From: Clostridia bacterium
GTDB taxonomy: Bacteria > Bacillota > Clostridia > Saccharofermentanales > UBA5734
NCBI GenBank assembly: GCA_017997315.1
Contig: JAGOFF010000072.1
Span: 1-10,287, forward strand
DNA: 10,287 bases
Reading direction: 5' to 3'
In this document: piece after piece, positions 1 through 6,987 of the stretch
Position numbering within the stretch: position 1 is the first letter of the stretch
Layout of the letters: the number at the start of each line of letters is the position of its first letter
Program-made: the position numbers and the translations under genes
Notes under the pieces: model-generated
What the model saw: the letters and a program-made list of their open reading frames with translations, nothing else
The model's database searches: none
What the model was told of the DNA's origin: nothing

Positions 1-1006
1 CCTCGACCTGAAGTCCAACCCCGACAGACAGGCCAAGGGAACCATCATCGAGGCCAAGCTCGACAAGAGCCGCGGACCGGTGGCGACACTGCTGGTCCAG
101 CGCGGTACTCTTCTCACCGGCGACACCCTCGTCACAGGATCCGTCGTCGGGCGCGTACGCGCCATGACGGACTACAAAGGCGCGCCGATCAAGAAAGCCG
201 GGCCTTCCACCCCGGTGGAAATCATCGGGCTTCCCGAAGTGCCGGAAGCCGGAGAGATCTTCTACGTCGTCACCGACGAGAAGGTCGCGCGCACCCTGGT
301 GGAGCGCCGCCGGACCGAGCAGCGCGAACAGGGATTGCGGCAGAGTTCCCGGATGTCCCTGGAGTCGTTGTACTCCAAGATGTCCGCGGGCGAGGTCAAG
401 GAGCTCAATCTCATCGTCAAGGCGGACGTCCAGGGAAGTGTGGAGGCGGTCAAGCAGTCTCTCGAAAAACTGACGACCGACGAAGTCCGGGTTCGGGTCA
501 TCCATGGCGCGGTCGGCGCGATCACCGAGGGCGACGTCAGCCTTGCGGAAGTGGCGAATGCGATCGTCATCGGCTTCAACGTCCGCCCTGCGACCAATGT
601 CGCGGACATCGCCGCGGACCACGGGGTCGACCTGCGGATGTACCGGATCATCTACAACGCGATCGAGGATATCCAGGCCGCCATGAAGGGATTGCTTGCC
701 CCGATCTACAAGGAGAACGTGCTCGGGCATGCGGAAGTCCGTCAGGTCTTCCAGATCACCGGTTCCGGGACCGTCGCGGGCTGCTACATCACCGACGGGC
801 ATGTCGTGCGGTCGGCCGAAGTCCGTGTCGTCCGGGGAGGCGTGGTCGTCCACGAAGGGAAACTGCAGTCCCTCAAGCGGTTCAAGGATGATGTGCGCGA
901 AGTGGCCAGCGGCTACGAGTGCGGCATCTCGATCGACAAGTTCAGCGATATCAAGGAAGGCGACATCATCGAAGCGTTCGAGATGAAGGAAGTCGAAAGG
1001 ACCTGA
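1..1006 (+). CDS. infB: Translation initiation factor IF-2, C-terminal part (5' end outside window)
   Basis: IF2 is the GTPase that brings initiator fMet-tRNA to the 30S subunit and promotes 50S joining. The frame is open from base 2, so the gene enters from the left. A GTG at 80 reads as an internal valine in the conserved stretch RGPVATLLVQRGTL and is not a start. About 334 residues are visible. The G domain is missing. Domain II comes first (roughly visible residues 15-100, with GRVRAM and PVEIIGL), then the linker and domain III (LIVKADVQGSVEAVKQSL, GFNVRPA), then the C2 domain that binds fMet-tRNA (GSGTVAGCYITDGHVVRSAE, LKRFKDDVREV, and YECGI at about residue 306). The C-terminus ends IIEAFEMKEVERT, close to the E. 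coli protein, so the 3' end is complete. TGA at 1004-1006 lies 4 nt before rbfA, as expected for an infB-rbfA operon. Identification is secure. Confidence 0.97.
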   Translation, partial: LDLKSNPDRQAKGTIIEAKLDKSRGPVATLLVQRGTLLTGDTLVTGSVVGRVRAMTDYKGAPIKKAGPSTPVEIIGLPEVPEAGEIFYVVTDEKVARTLVERRRTEQREQGLRQSSRMSLESLYSKMSAGEVKELNLIVKADVQGSVEAVKQSLEKLTTDEVRVRVIHGAVGAITEGDVSLAEVANAIVIGFNVRPATNVADIAADHGVDLRMYRIIYNAIEDIQAAMKGLLAPIYKENVLGHAEVRQVFQITGSGTVAGCYITDGHVVRSAEVRVVRGGVVVHEGKLQSLKRFKDDVREVASGYECGISIDKFSDIKEGDIIEAFEMKEVERT

Positions 1007-1010
1007 GCAG

Positions 1011-1424
1011 ATGGAACGATCCGACCGGGTGGGCGACGAGATGCGCACCATCCTGTCTGAAATCATCCGGGACGACCTCAAGGATCCCCGGATTCCGGAC
1101 CTTGTGTCTGTGGTCGGGGTCCGCGTGACCCGGGACCTGTCCCACGCGTACGCCCATATCAGCGTGCTTGGGGACGAGGCGGTCCGGCGCGACTGCAGGA
1201 AGGCGCTGGAACGGGCGACCGGATTTGTCCGCCGCGAGGTGAGCCGCCGCATGCGTCTGCGTCTCACGCCGGAGATCCATTTTGTCTTTGACAACTCCAT
1301 CGAACGCGGCATCGAGATCAGCCGGATCATCGACCAGGTGATCGGCCGCGGTCCCGCTGCCGCCGACGGCGGGAACAAGACCACGGACAACGGGCCGGAA
1401 CGGACGGAGGAATCCGACCGATGA
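1011..1424 (+). CDS. rbfA: 30S ribosome-binding factor A (RbfA)
   Basis: RbfA is a small KH-fold protein that binds immature 30S subunits and aids 16S rRNA 5'-end maturation and cold adaptation. The 137-residue product has the family hallmarks in order: RVGDEMRTILSEIIR near the N-terminus, the DLKDPRIPDLVSVVGVRVT strand (residues 22-40), LSHAYAHISVLG (43-54), the helix ALERATGFVRREVSRRM (65-81), and RLTPEIHFVFDNSIERG (84-100). The last 25 or so residues are a polar, probably disordered tail, which makes the protein slightly longer than usual. The ATG at 1011 has AAAGGA (996-1001) upstream, inside the end of infB. The gene ends in a 4-nt ATGA overlap with the next gene, suggesting coupled translation. 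Confidence 0.95.
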   Translation: MERSDRVGDEMRTILSEIIRDDLKDPRIPDLVSVVGVRVTRDLSHAYAHISVLGDEAVRRDCRKALERATGFVRREVSRRMRLRLTPEIHFVFDNSIERGIEISRIIDQVIGRGPAAADGGNKTTDNGPERTEESDR

Positions 1425-2461
1425 GCGACGAGTCCGGCCGTCGTCTCGAACCCGGTCTGGACGCCATCGCCAAGGCGCTGTACGCCGTATCCCGGAGCGG
1501 CGGGACGGTCGCCATCCTCCCGCATGTCCGTGCGGACGGCGACGCCGTGGGCACTTCGCTGGCCGTTGCGAGTGCGGTGGCCCGGTTGGGCGGGCGACCC
1601 GATGTACGGGTCGAGGAACCGCTCGACTGGACATTGTCCCGTCTGCCGGGCGCGGGCCTCATCGGGATCGGAAACCCGGAAGGGCCGGAACGGGGAGCGG
1701 AGCCGGATGCCGCGGTCATGCTGGACTGCGGCGATGTGTCACGTCTTGCCGGCCGCGCGGCGCTATATGAGGCCGCACGGGTCAAGATCGTGCTGGACCA
1801 CCACATCAGCAGCCATCCGTCCGAGGGCCTGCGCCTGATCGATCCGGCATCCGCCGCGGTCGGGGAGATCGCCTATCATCTGATCCGTCGGATGGAAACC
1901 CTGTCCGGTTCCGAGTTGTTGTCGCACGACGAAGCGAACTGCCTGATGGGCGCGATCCTGACCGATACCGGCGGATTCCGTTTTACCAACACGACCCGGG
2001 AAACCTTCCGGATCGCTTCGGCACTGATGCAGTATGATGTCGACATCAGCGCGTTGAGTTTTGATCTCCTCGAGTCCATGACTTTGGCGAAGTATCGGCT
2101 GATCGGCCTTGCCAATGAGCACGCCGCTTTCCATCGCGACGGAACGGTCGCCATCCTGTGCGTCAGCCGGCAGATGCTGCTCGATACCGGCGCGGACGAG
2201 AACGACACAAACGGTCTCGCAAACATGCTCCGCGCCGTGGATTCCGTCCGCGTGGCCCTGGTTTTGAAAGAGGGGGAGAACGGGATCGTGCGGGTGAACA
2301 TCCGGTGCAAGGAAGGATTCGACGCAGCGGGTTTCGCCTCCGCGTTCGGGGGGGGCGGTCATGCGCGCGCCGCCGGTTTCAACCTGGAGGGCACGGATCT
2401 GGAAAGCGCGGCCGCCATGCTGGCGATCCTTGCCGGAAAGCGGCTGGACGGCGGGACATGA
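1421..2461 (+). CDS. nrnA: DHH/DHHA1 bifunctional oligoribonuclease and pAp phosphatase (NrnA type)
   Basis: NrnA-family enzymes degrade 2-5 nt RNA fragments and dephosphorylate 3'-phosphoadenosine 5'-phosphate in the cytoplasm, using a two-metal (Mn) site. The 346-residue product carries all DHH motifs: H35 with D39 and D41 in HVRADGDAVGT, D102 in VMLDCGD, the signature D126-H127-H128 in IVLDHH, and D182 in ILTDTGGFRF. The DHHA1 substrate-binding domain has the glycine motif at 310-315 (FGGGGHARAAGF), coded over a run of eight G at 2348-2355. The ATG at 1421 overlaps the rbfA stop (ATGA) and has GGAGGAA at 1406-1412. The position between rbfA and truB matches the common Bacillota order. A role in c-di-AMP breakdown (GdpP-like) is unlikely because no PAS, GGDEF-like or membrane part is present. 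Confidence 0.93.
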   Translation: MSDESGRRLEPGLDAIAKALYAVSRSGGTVAILPHVRADGDAVGTSLAVASAVARLGGRPDVRVEEPLDWTLSRLPGAGLIGIGNPEGPERGAEPDAAVMLDCGDVSRLAGRAALYEAARVKIVLDHHISSHPSEGLRLIDPASAAVGEIAYHLIRRMETLSGSELLSHDEANCLMGAILTDTGGFRFTNTTRETFRIASALMQYDVDISALSFDLLESMTLAKYRLIGLANEHAAFHRDGTVAILCVSRQMLLDTGADENDTNGLANMLRAVDSVRVALVLKEGENGIVRVNIRCKEGFDAAGFASAFGGGGHARAAGFNLEGTDLESAAAMLAILAGKRLDGGT

Positions 2462-3450
2462 CGGTCGGTGCGGACTGCGGGATCCTCAATGTCGTGAAGC
2501 CGGTCGGGATGACTTCTTTCGGCGTCGTGGCACGGATCCGCCGGATCATGAACATCCGCAGGGTCGGGCACTGCGGAACCCTGGATCCGTTCGCGGACGG
2601 CGTGCTGCCGGTCCTGCTGGGCAGGGCGACAGGAGTCGCCCGGTATATGGAATCCTACAGCAAATCCTACCGGGTGACCGTACGGTTCGGCCGGTTTACC
2701 GATACACAGGATCGTACAGGGAATCCCTGCGGCGGCAGGGATCCGTCCGACGCGGAACTTGCCGCCATGCAGGAGGACGGATACCGGTCCATACGGGAGG
2801 CGGTGGAGTCTCTGGCCGGTGAACGTCTCCAGACGCCCCCCATGTATTCCGCCGTAAAGATCGACGGCCGCCCGTTGTACGCCTATGCACGGAAGGGATT
2901 GGAAATCGAACGCGCAGCCCGGCCGGTGACCGTATTCCGTTCCTTGCCGCTGGAAATTGCGGTGCGGGACGGCATGCTGGAAGCCGATGTGGAGATCGAT
3001 TGCTCCAAAGGGACGTATATCCGGACCCTGTGCAGCGATCTCGGGGAGACGACCGGTTTCGGAGCCCATGCGGCTGCACTGACCCGAACGGCCTGCGGAC
3101 CGTTCAGGCTGGAGGAAACCGTGTCGCTGGAAAACCTTGAGACCATCGCCGCCTCCGCGGGCGACGCCCGGTGGGATGCGCTGCGGACGACGGGCGTGCT
3201 GCTCCCGATGGAATCCGCTCTGCGGGACATGCCGGCTTTGCGGATCGGCTTCGACGATGCGCTGCACATGATCCACGGCCGCCCCTTCATGCCCGGGGAT
3301 AGGCTGTCTCCCGCCGCTTATGCGGACGGCACCCGGATGGCGGTCAGCGGACCGGACGGTTTCCTGGGGGTCGGTGTGCTGCGGAGGGACGGGGACGGCA
3401 TTACATGGATCCATGCAGAAAGGGTGTTTGCGGACCGTGAAGATCATTGA
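2458..3450 (+). CDS. truB: tRNA pseudouridine(55) synthase TruB
   Basis: TruB converts U55 in the T-loop of tRNAs to pseudouridine and acts as a tRNA folding chaperone. The 330-residue product begins MTVGADCGILNVVKPVGMTS, the standard TruB opening. The catalytic aspartate is D43 in GHCGTLDPFADGVLP. Other family marks are SKSYRVTVRFG (Y71), MYSAVKIDGRPLYAYARKG (129-147), and CSKGTYIRTLCSDLGE (182-197, with R189). A C-terminal RNA-binding region follows from about 250, with GRPF and MPGDRLS. The catalytic loop has Cys39 where Thr or Ala is usual, and Asp48 where Thr or Ser is usual. The ATG at 2458 overlaps the nrnA stop by 4 nt and has only a weak purine stretch (GCGGGA) directly before it, so translation probably depends on coupling. 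The frame stays open about 300 nt further upstream inside nrnA, but that part shows no TruB similarity. Confidence 0.95.
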   Translation: MTVGADCGILNVVKPVGMTSFGVVARIRRIMNIRRVGHCGTLDPFADGVLPVLLGRATGVARYMESYSKSYRVTVRFGRFTDTQDRTGNPCGGRDPSDAELAAMQEDGYRSIREAVESLAGERLQTPPMYSAVKIDGRPLYAYARKGLEIERAARPVTVFRSLPLEIAVRDGMLEADVEIDCSKGTYIRTLCSDLGETTGFGAHAAALTRTACGPFRLEETVSLENLETIAASAGDARWDALRTTGVLLPMESALRDMPALRIGFDDALHMIHGRPFMPGDRLSPAAYADGTRMAVSGPDGFLGVGVLRRDGDGITWIHAERVFADREDH

Positions 3451-5668
3451 CAGTGCCGCCGGCCGGCCGGAACGTGTCCGGCGCGGTGTGGCGATGGGAT
3501 TTTTCGACGGGATGCACAGGGGCCACCAGCAGGTGGTCCGTACACTGGCGTACCTGTCGGCGGAGCGCGGGCTGCGCAGCTGCGTCTATACCTTTGATGT
3601 GCATCCGTCCAAGGTGATTTCCGGCCGGGAGAATCCGGAAGGGTATCTGTGCGCTCCGGAGGAGCGGCTGCAGCTGATCGCGCAATCCGGCGCGGAGGAA
3701 ATCTATCTCCAGCGGTTCGACCGGCAGCTGGCGGACATGGAGGAGGACGAGTTCCTGAGCAGGATCCTGGTCGATGCGCTGGATGCCCGGCTGGTGGTCA
3801 TCGGCTATGATTTCAGGTATGGGAAAAACCGTTCCGGAAATGCGGATTCCATGCGCGCCTGGGCGGAAGGGCACGGGATCGAAGTCGTGGTCGCGGATGC
3901 GTACACGATGGCCGGGAACGTAGTGTCCAGCACGCTCATCCGGCGCCTGGTCGCCCAGGGACGCATGGAGGAAGCCTCCGCCTGCCTGGGCCGGGACTAT
4001 ACGCTCGGCGGAACGGTAACGCCGGGACGACGGCTGGGTTCACGGCTCGGATTTCCGACCGCGAACATCACGGTCACCCCGGGAAAAGTGGCGCCCGTTT
4101 CCGGGGTGTATGCGACGCGGACCCGGATGGACGGCAGGGTGTTCGAGTCCATCACCAATATCGGGACAAGGCCGACGGTGGACAGCCAGGATACACGGCT
4201 GGTGGTCGAGACATTCCTGCTGGACACGAAGGGCGATTACTACGGAAAGCGGATCGATGTGGAGTTCCTGTCCAGGATCCGCGAAGAAAAACAGTTTGGC
4301 AGCCTGATCCAGTTGTCATCCCAGATCGGCGAGGACATCGCCTCGGTCCGCCGCTGGCACGACACCTGCGAGCGCTTTCGGGAAGCCGCGACGGTAAACG
4401 GTGTCCCGATCTGGATCCTTCGCACCGCCCGTTTCCGCACATCCATCCTGGGATTCACGTTCCGGACGGCGCTCCATCCGCGGGCGGCGACGGTCTACAA
4501 CCTTCTGCTCCGCGTTCTGGTCTCCTGCTGCCGGAGGCTGCCGGACCGCCAGGCGGTTTCCGTGGAGCTCGACCGCCTGTACGGGGCGCGGATCGACGCG
4601 ACCGTCGACAAGGAGGGAGATATCCTTTGCCTGCACTTTGTCGCGGATGCGGTCAGCACCTGGACGGACGGTACACGTGTGTTCGACGAGGCGGCCCGGC
4701 TGCTCTCGGACATGCTCGCCGATCCGCTGGTGGATGGCGAAGGGCTTTTTCCGGTTTCGGTGGTGGAGACCGAACGCGCCAGTTACGGGAATGAACTGCA
4801 GGCGCGTTGGAACGACCGGGAAAAATACGCCGTCGACCAAGGGGTCGGCTGGTACCTGGACGGCACCCGGCACGGGACGGATACCGACGGTGATCCGGAG
4901 ATTCTCCGGGAAATCACCGTGGCGGAACTGGCCCAGGCGTACCGGGACATGCTGGAGACCGCATCGCTGACGGTTGTCGCAGGCGGGGACATCGGCATCC
5001 GGGAGTGCGATTGGCTGACCCGGTTCGTCGCGCGGCTGCCCGCGGGCCGTCGCGCACCGGTTCCGGTTCCAGGCGTCGCACCGTCCCCTTGTGCGATTCC
5101 GGACGGCTGCCGCCGGAAAACGGATCACCGTCCGATGGAACAGGCACGCATCGTGGCCTGCCTCACGGGACTTCCCCCGTATTTCTCCGCGGAGGGAATG
5201 GCTGTCAATGTGCTCAACAGCATGTTCGGAGCGGACACCCACTCGCTTCTGTTTGAGCATGTGCGCGAACGGAAGGGGCTTGCCTACAGCGTCTTCACCT
5301 CGGTCATGCGGCACGTGCGCGGACTGGCGGTCTATGCCGGCGTCGCACCGGTCCATGTGGAGGCCGCGCTGGATACGATCGGGGAACAGCTGGAGACTTT
5401 GGCCCTGGGGAGATTCGACCGCTCGCTTTTCGATCGTTCCGTCACCATGGTCCGCAACCAGCTTCTGACCGTGTCCGACAGTCTGGCGGGTATGCTTGGC
5501 TTCTACTCCGCCGGACTGACGAACGGCCGGCTGTTCCACCTTGAGGACGCACTGCGGCTGCTGGACGACGTGTCTCCCGGCCGGATCCAGGCCCTGGCCG
5601 CCGGTCTCAGGATGGCCAGCATCTATGTGCTGATGCCGGATTCGTCCGGTGGAAGGGAAGACCTATGA
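3437..5668 (+). CDS. RibF-YmfF fusion: riboflavin kinase/FAD synthetase joined to inactive M16 peptidase homologue
   Basis: One uninterrupted frame of 743 residues encodes two proteins that are normally separate. Residues 1-309 are a complete RibF. The FMN adenylyltransferase domain has GFFDGMHRGHQ (21-31, HxGH-type nucleotide site) and SSTLIRRLV (164-172). The riboflavin kinase domain has LGFPTANI (204-211), ITNIGTRPTVDS (239-250) and VVETFLLD (256-263, candidate catalytic E258), and ends in REEKQFGSL...IASVRRWHD. After only a few residues, a YmfF-like M16 fold starts at about 312 with TVNGVPIWILRTARFRT and runs to 743, the full length of a free YmfF. It lacks HxxEH at the expected site (about 353-368) but keeps the second-domain RKGLAY motif (R612-Y617). 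YmfF and YmfH have been genetically linked in Bacillus subtilis to EF-P 5-aminopentanol modification. The GTG at 3437 is chosen because family similarity starts there and AAAGGG lies at 3419-3424; an in-frame ATG at 3413 would add 8 residues. No ATG or GTG occurs at the junction, only a TTG at 4313 inside the RibF tail. Confidence 0.85.
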   Translation: MKIIDSAAGRPERVRRGVAMGFFDGMHRGHQQVVRTLAYLSAERGLRSCVYTFDVHPSKVISGRENPEGYLCAPEERLQLIAQSGAEEIYLQRFDRQLADMEEDEFLSRILVDALDARLVVIGYDFRYGKNRSGNADSMRAWAEGHGIEVVVADAYTMAGNVVSSTLIRRLVAQGRMEEASACLGRDYTLGGTVTPGRRLGSRLGFPTANITVTPGKVAPVSGVYATRTRMDGRVFESITNIGTRPTVDSQDTRLVVETFLLDTKGDYYGKRIDVEFLSRIREEKQFGSLIQLSSQIGEDIASVRRWHDTCERFREAATVNGVPIWILRTARFRTSILGFTFRTALHPRAATVYNLLLRVLVSCCRRLPDRQAVSVELDRLYGARIDATVDKEGDILCLHFVADAVSTWTDGTRVFDEAARLLSDMLADPLVDGEGLFPVSVVETERASYGNELQARWNDREKYAVDQGVGWYLDGTRHGTDTDGDPEILREITVAELAQAYRDMLETASLTVVAGGDIGIRECDWLTRFVARLPAGRRAPVPVPGVAPSPCAIPDGCRRKTDHRPMEQARIVACLTGLPPYFSAEGMAVNVLNSMFGADTHSLLFEHVRERKGLAYSVFTSVMRHVRGLAVYAGVAPVHVEAALDTIGEQLETLALGRFDRSLFDRSVTMVRNQLLTVSDSLAGMLGFYSAGLTNGRLFHLEDALRLLDDVSPGRIQALAAGLRMASIYVLMPDSSGGREDL

Positions 5669-6987
5669 TCAGGCCCGGCTGGTGCATGACGGAAAAACGG
5701 GATCCGATGTCCGGAGCGGTATTGAAAATGTACCGTCACGTCTTCGGGTTCCGGCTCGACATCCTGCCGAGACCCGGATTCTCGAGGCGTTTCGGATCGA
5801 TCTGCATCCCGTACGGTTCAATCCATGGTGCCTGGTTTGAGGACGGACGGCGGATCGAATCGCCGGCCGGATCCGCTCATTACCTGGAACACTGCGTTTT
5901 CAGCAAGGAAGAGGGGGGCGGGCTGCTGGCGCGGTTGTCCGCCGCGGGAGCCGACGCGAACGCGTATACCTCCAGCACGCATACCCTGTACCACTTCACC
6001 GCGGTCGAGCAGTTTGAGGAATCCTTGTTTTTGTTTTTCGATGCCGTCATGGATCCCGTCCTGACGGAGGCGCGGATCGAATCCGAACGGGGTGTGATCC
6101 TCTCCGAGATCGGCATGTATCTGGACGATCCGGACAGCCGCTCCTACAATGCGCTTCTGGAAGGCTTGTACTCGACACATCCGGTCCGCATCGACATCGC
6201 GGGAACCCCGGAAACCGTCAAGACGATCACCGCCACGCATCTGAAAGAGATCGCGGCCCGGTTCTACCGTCCGGGGGCGGCGTCTGTAACGCTGGTCGGC
6301 GATATCGATGAAGAAGCGGTACTGGAGGGATTCGAACGACGGCTGAACGGTGCCGGTGCCGGAGTACCGGCCGTCGAACTGCCGGATGAACCGGCAGGGA
6401 TTGCCCGGCCGTCGCAGGTTCTGCGGATGGATGTGGGGGCTCCGACCTTCCTGGTCGGATTCAAGGATTCCGTCGTGCTGCCTTCCCGACCGCTGGACGG
6501 AATGGATCTGGCCGAACGGAAACTGTCGGGCCAACTGCTGATGGAGTGCCTGCTGGGTCCGTCTTCCGGGCTGTTCAACCGCTTGTACGACAGAGGGATC
6601 CTGAATGATTCGTTCGGCTTCCAGTATGTCTGTGAGCGGGACTTCGCGTACCTTGTCGCCGGCGGCGAGTCGGCCGTGCCGGAAGAGGCTGCGGACGCGC
6701 TGGTCACCGGGCTGGCCGAGACATTTTCGGCAGGGATCGACCCCGGCTGGTTCGATGTCCAGAAACGTGCTGCGGCGGGCGACTTCCTCCGCTCGCTCGA
6801 CCATGTCCGCCAATGCGGAATGGCGGCGGCGCAAGCCGCGCTCCATAAGGTTGATTTGTTTGAATATCCTGGTGTATATGATAGGATAAACGCACAGCAC
6901 GCCACCGCGTCCATGGCTTTTTTGACCGATCCGGCCCGCGTGGCCCGCGTGTGCGTATTCGGACGAACCGGGGAGGATAACGAATGA
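5665..6987 (+). CDS. ymfH: YmfH-like M16 zinc metallopeptidase family protein (catalytic-type subunit)
   Basis: This is an M16 (insulinase/pitrilysin family) protein of 440 residues, the usual YmfH length. The inverted zinc motif is intact: H72-Y-L-E75-H76 in GSAHYLEHCVFSK. It is followed by the paired glutamates E141 and E148 in ESERGVILSEIGMYLDD, with 71 residues between H76 and E148, matching the HxxEH-x(71-77)-E rule. The second domain follows from about residue 220. It pairs naturally with the upstream YmfF half, which lacks the zinc site. Annotated homologues are tied to EF-P 5-aminopentanol modification in B. subtilis; the actual substrate is not evident here. The ATG at 5665 overlaps the fusion gene's stop (ATGA) and has GGAAGGG at 5651-5657, a good ribosome binding site. 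Codon use changes abruptly to AT-rich, rare codons at about 6847-6890 near the 3' end. Confidence 0.9.
   Translation: MIRPGWCMTEKRDPMSGAVLKMYRHVFGFRLDILPRPGFSRRFGSICIPYGSIHGAWFEDGRRIESPAGSAHYLEHCVFSKEEGGGLLARLSAAGADANAYTSSTHTLYHFTAVEQFEESLFLFFDAVMDPVLTEARIESERGVILSEIGMYLDDPDSRSYNALLEGLYSTHPVRIDIAGTPETVKTITATHLKEIAARFYRPGAASVTLVGDIDEEAVLEGFERRLNGAGAGVPAVELPDEPAGIARPSQVLRMDVGAPTFLVGFKDSVVLPSRPLDGMDLAERKLSGQLLMECLLGPSSGLFNRLYDRGILNDSFGFQYVCERDFAYLVAGGESAVPEEAADALVTGLAETFSAGIDPGWFDVQKRAAAGDFLRSLDHVRQCGMAAAQAALHKVDLFEYPGVYDRINAQHATASMAFLTDPARVARVCVFGRTGEDNE
6847..6891 (+). promoter_or_regulatory. AT-rich island inside ymfH, possible internal promoter for lgt
   Basis: About 45 bp that are clearly AT-rich stand in otherwise GC-rich coding sequence roughly 100 nt before the lgt start. 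They contain TTGATT (6851-6856) with TATATG 18 bp further on (6875-6880), and TATGAT at 6877-6882. Neither pairing is a textbook match in both elements and spacing. This is a weak candidate only. Confidence 0.2.

Noticed and set aside
80..82. GTG at 80 as a start of a short IF2 form
   Set aside because: It codes for valine inside the conserved RGPVATLLV segment, and the frame is open from base 2. No ribosome binding site stands before it.
2158..2457. An upstream extension of the truB frame inside nrnA (100 extra codons from 2158)
   Set aside because: The extra residues are Arg/Gly-rich with no TruB similarity, they overlap the conserved DHHA1 domain in another frame, and TruB similarity begins right after ATG 2458.
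3413..3436. ATG at 3413 as the start of the RibF fusion gene
   Set aside because: It would add eight residues not typical of RibF and lacks a well-placed ribosome binding site; GTG 3437 fits the conserved start. It cannot be fully excluded.
2359..3447. A 362-codon open frame on the - strand opposite truB
   Set aside because: Long antisense frames are expected opposite GC-rich genes with strong third-position bias. No recognisable motifs are present and the + strand gene is certain.
4316..5539. A 407-codon open frame on the - strand opposite the YmfF half
   Set aside because: It is the same GC-bias shadow. It is rich in Arg, Gly, Pro and His with no domain, and it covers a conserved M16 region.
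5818..6900. A 360-codon open frame on the - strand opposite ymfH
   Set aside because: It is a shadow frame with no recognisable protein; the + strand carries intact zinc-binding motifs.
6930..6952. Tandem 9-bp repeat GCCCGCGTG near the end of ymfH
   Set aside because: Two copies only, encoding repeated Ala-Arg-Val in frame; it is within what GC-rich coding sequence gives by chance.
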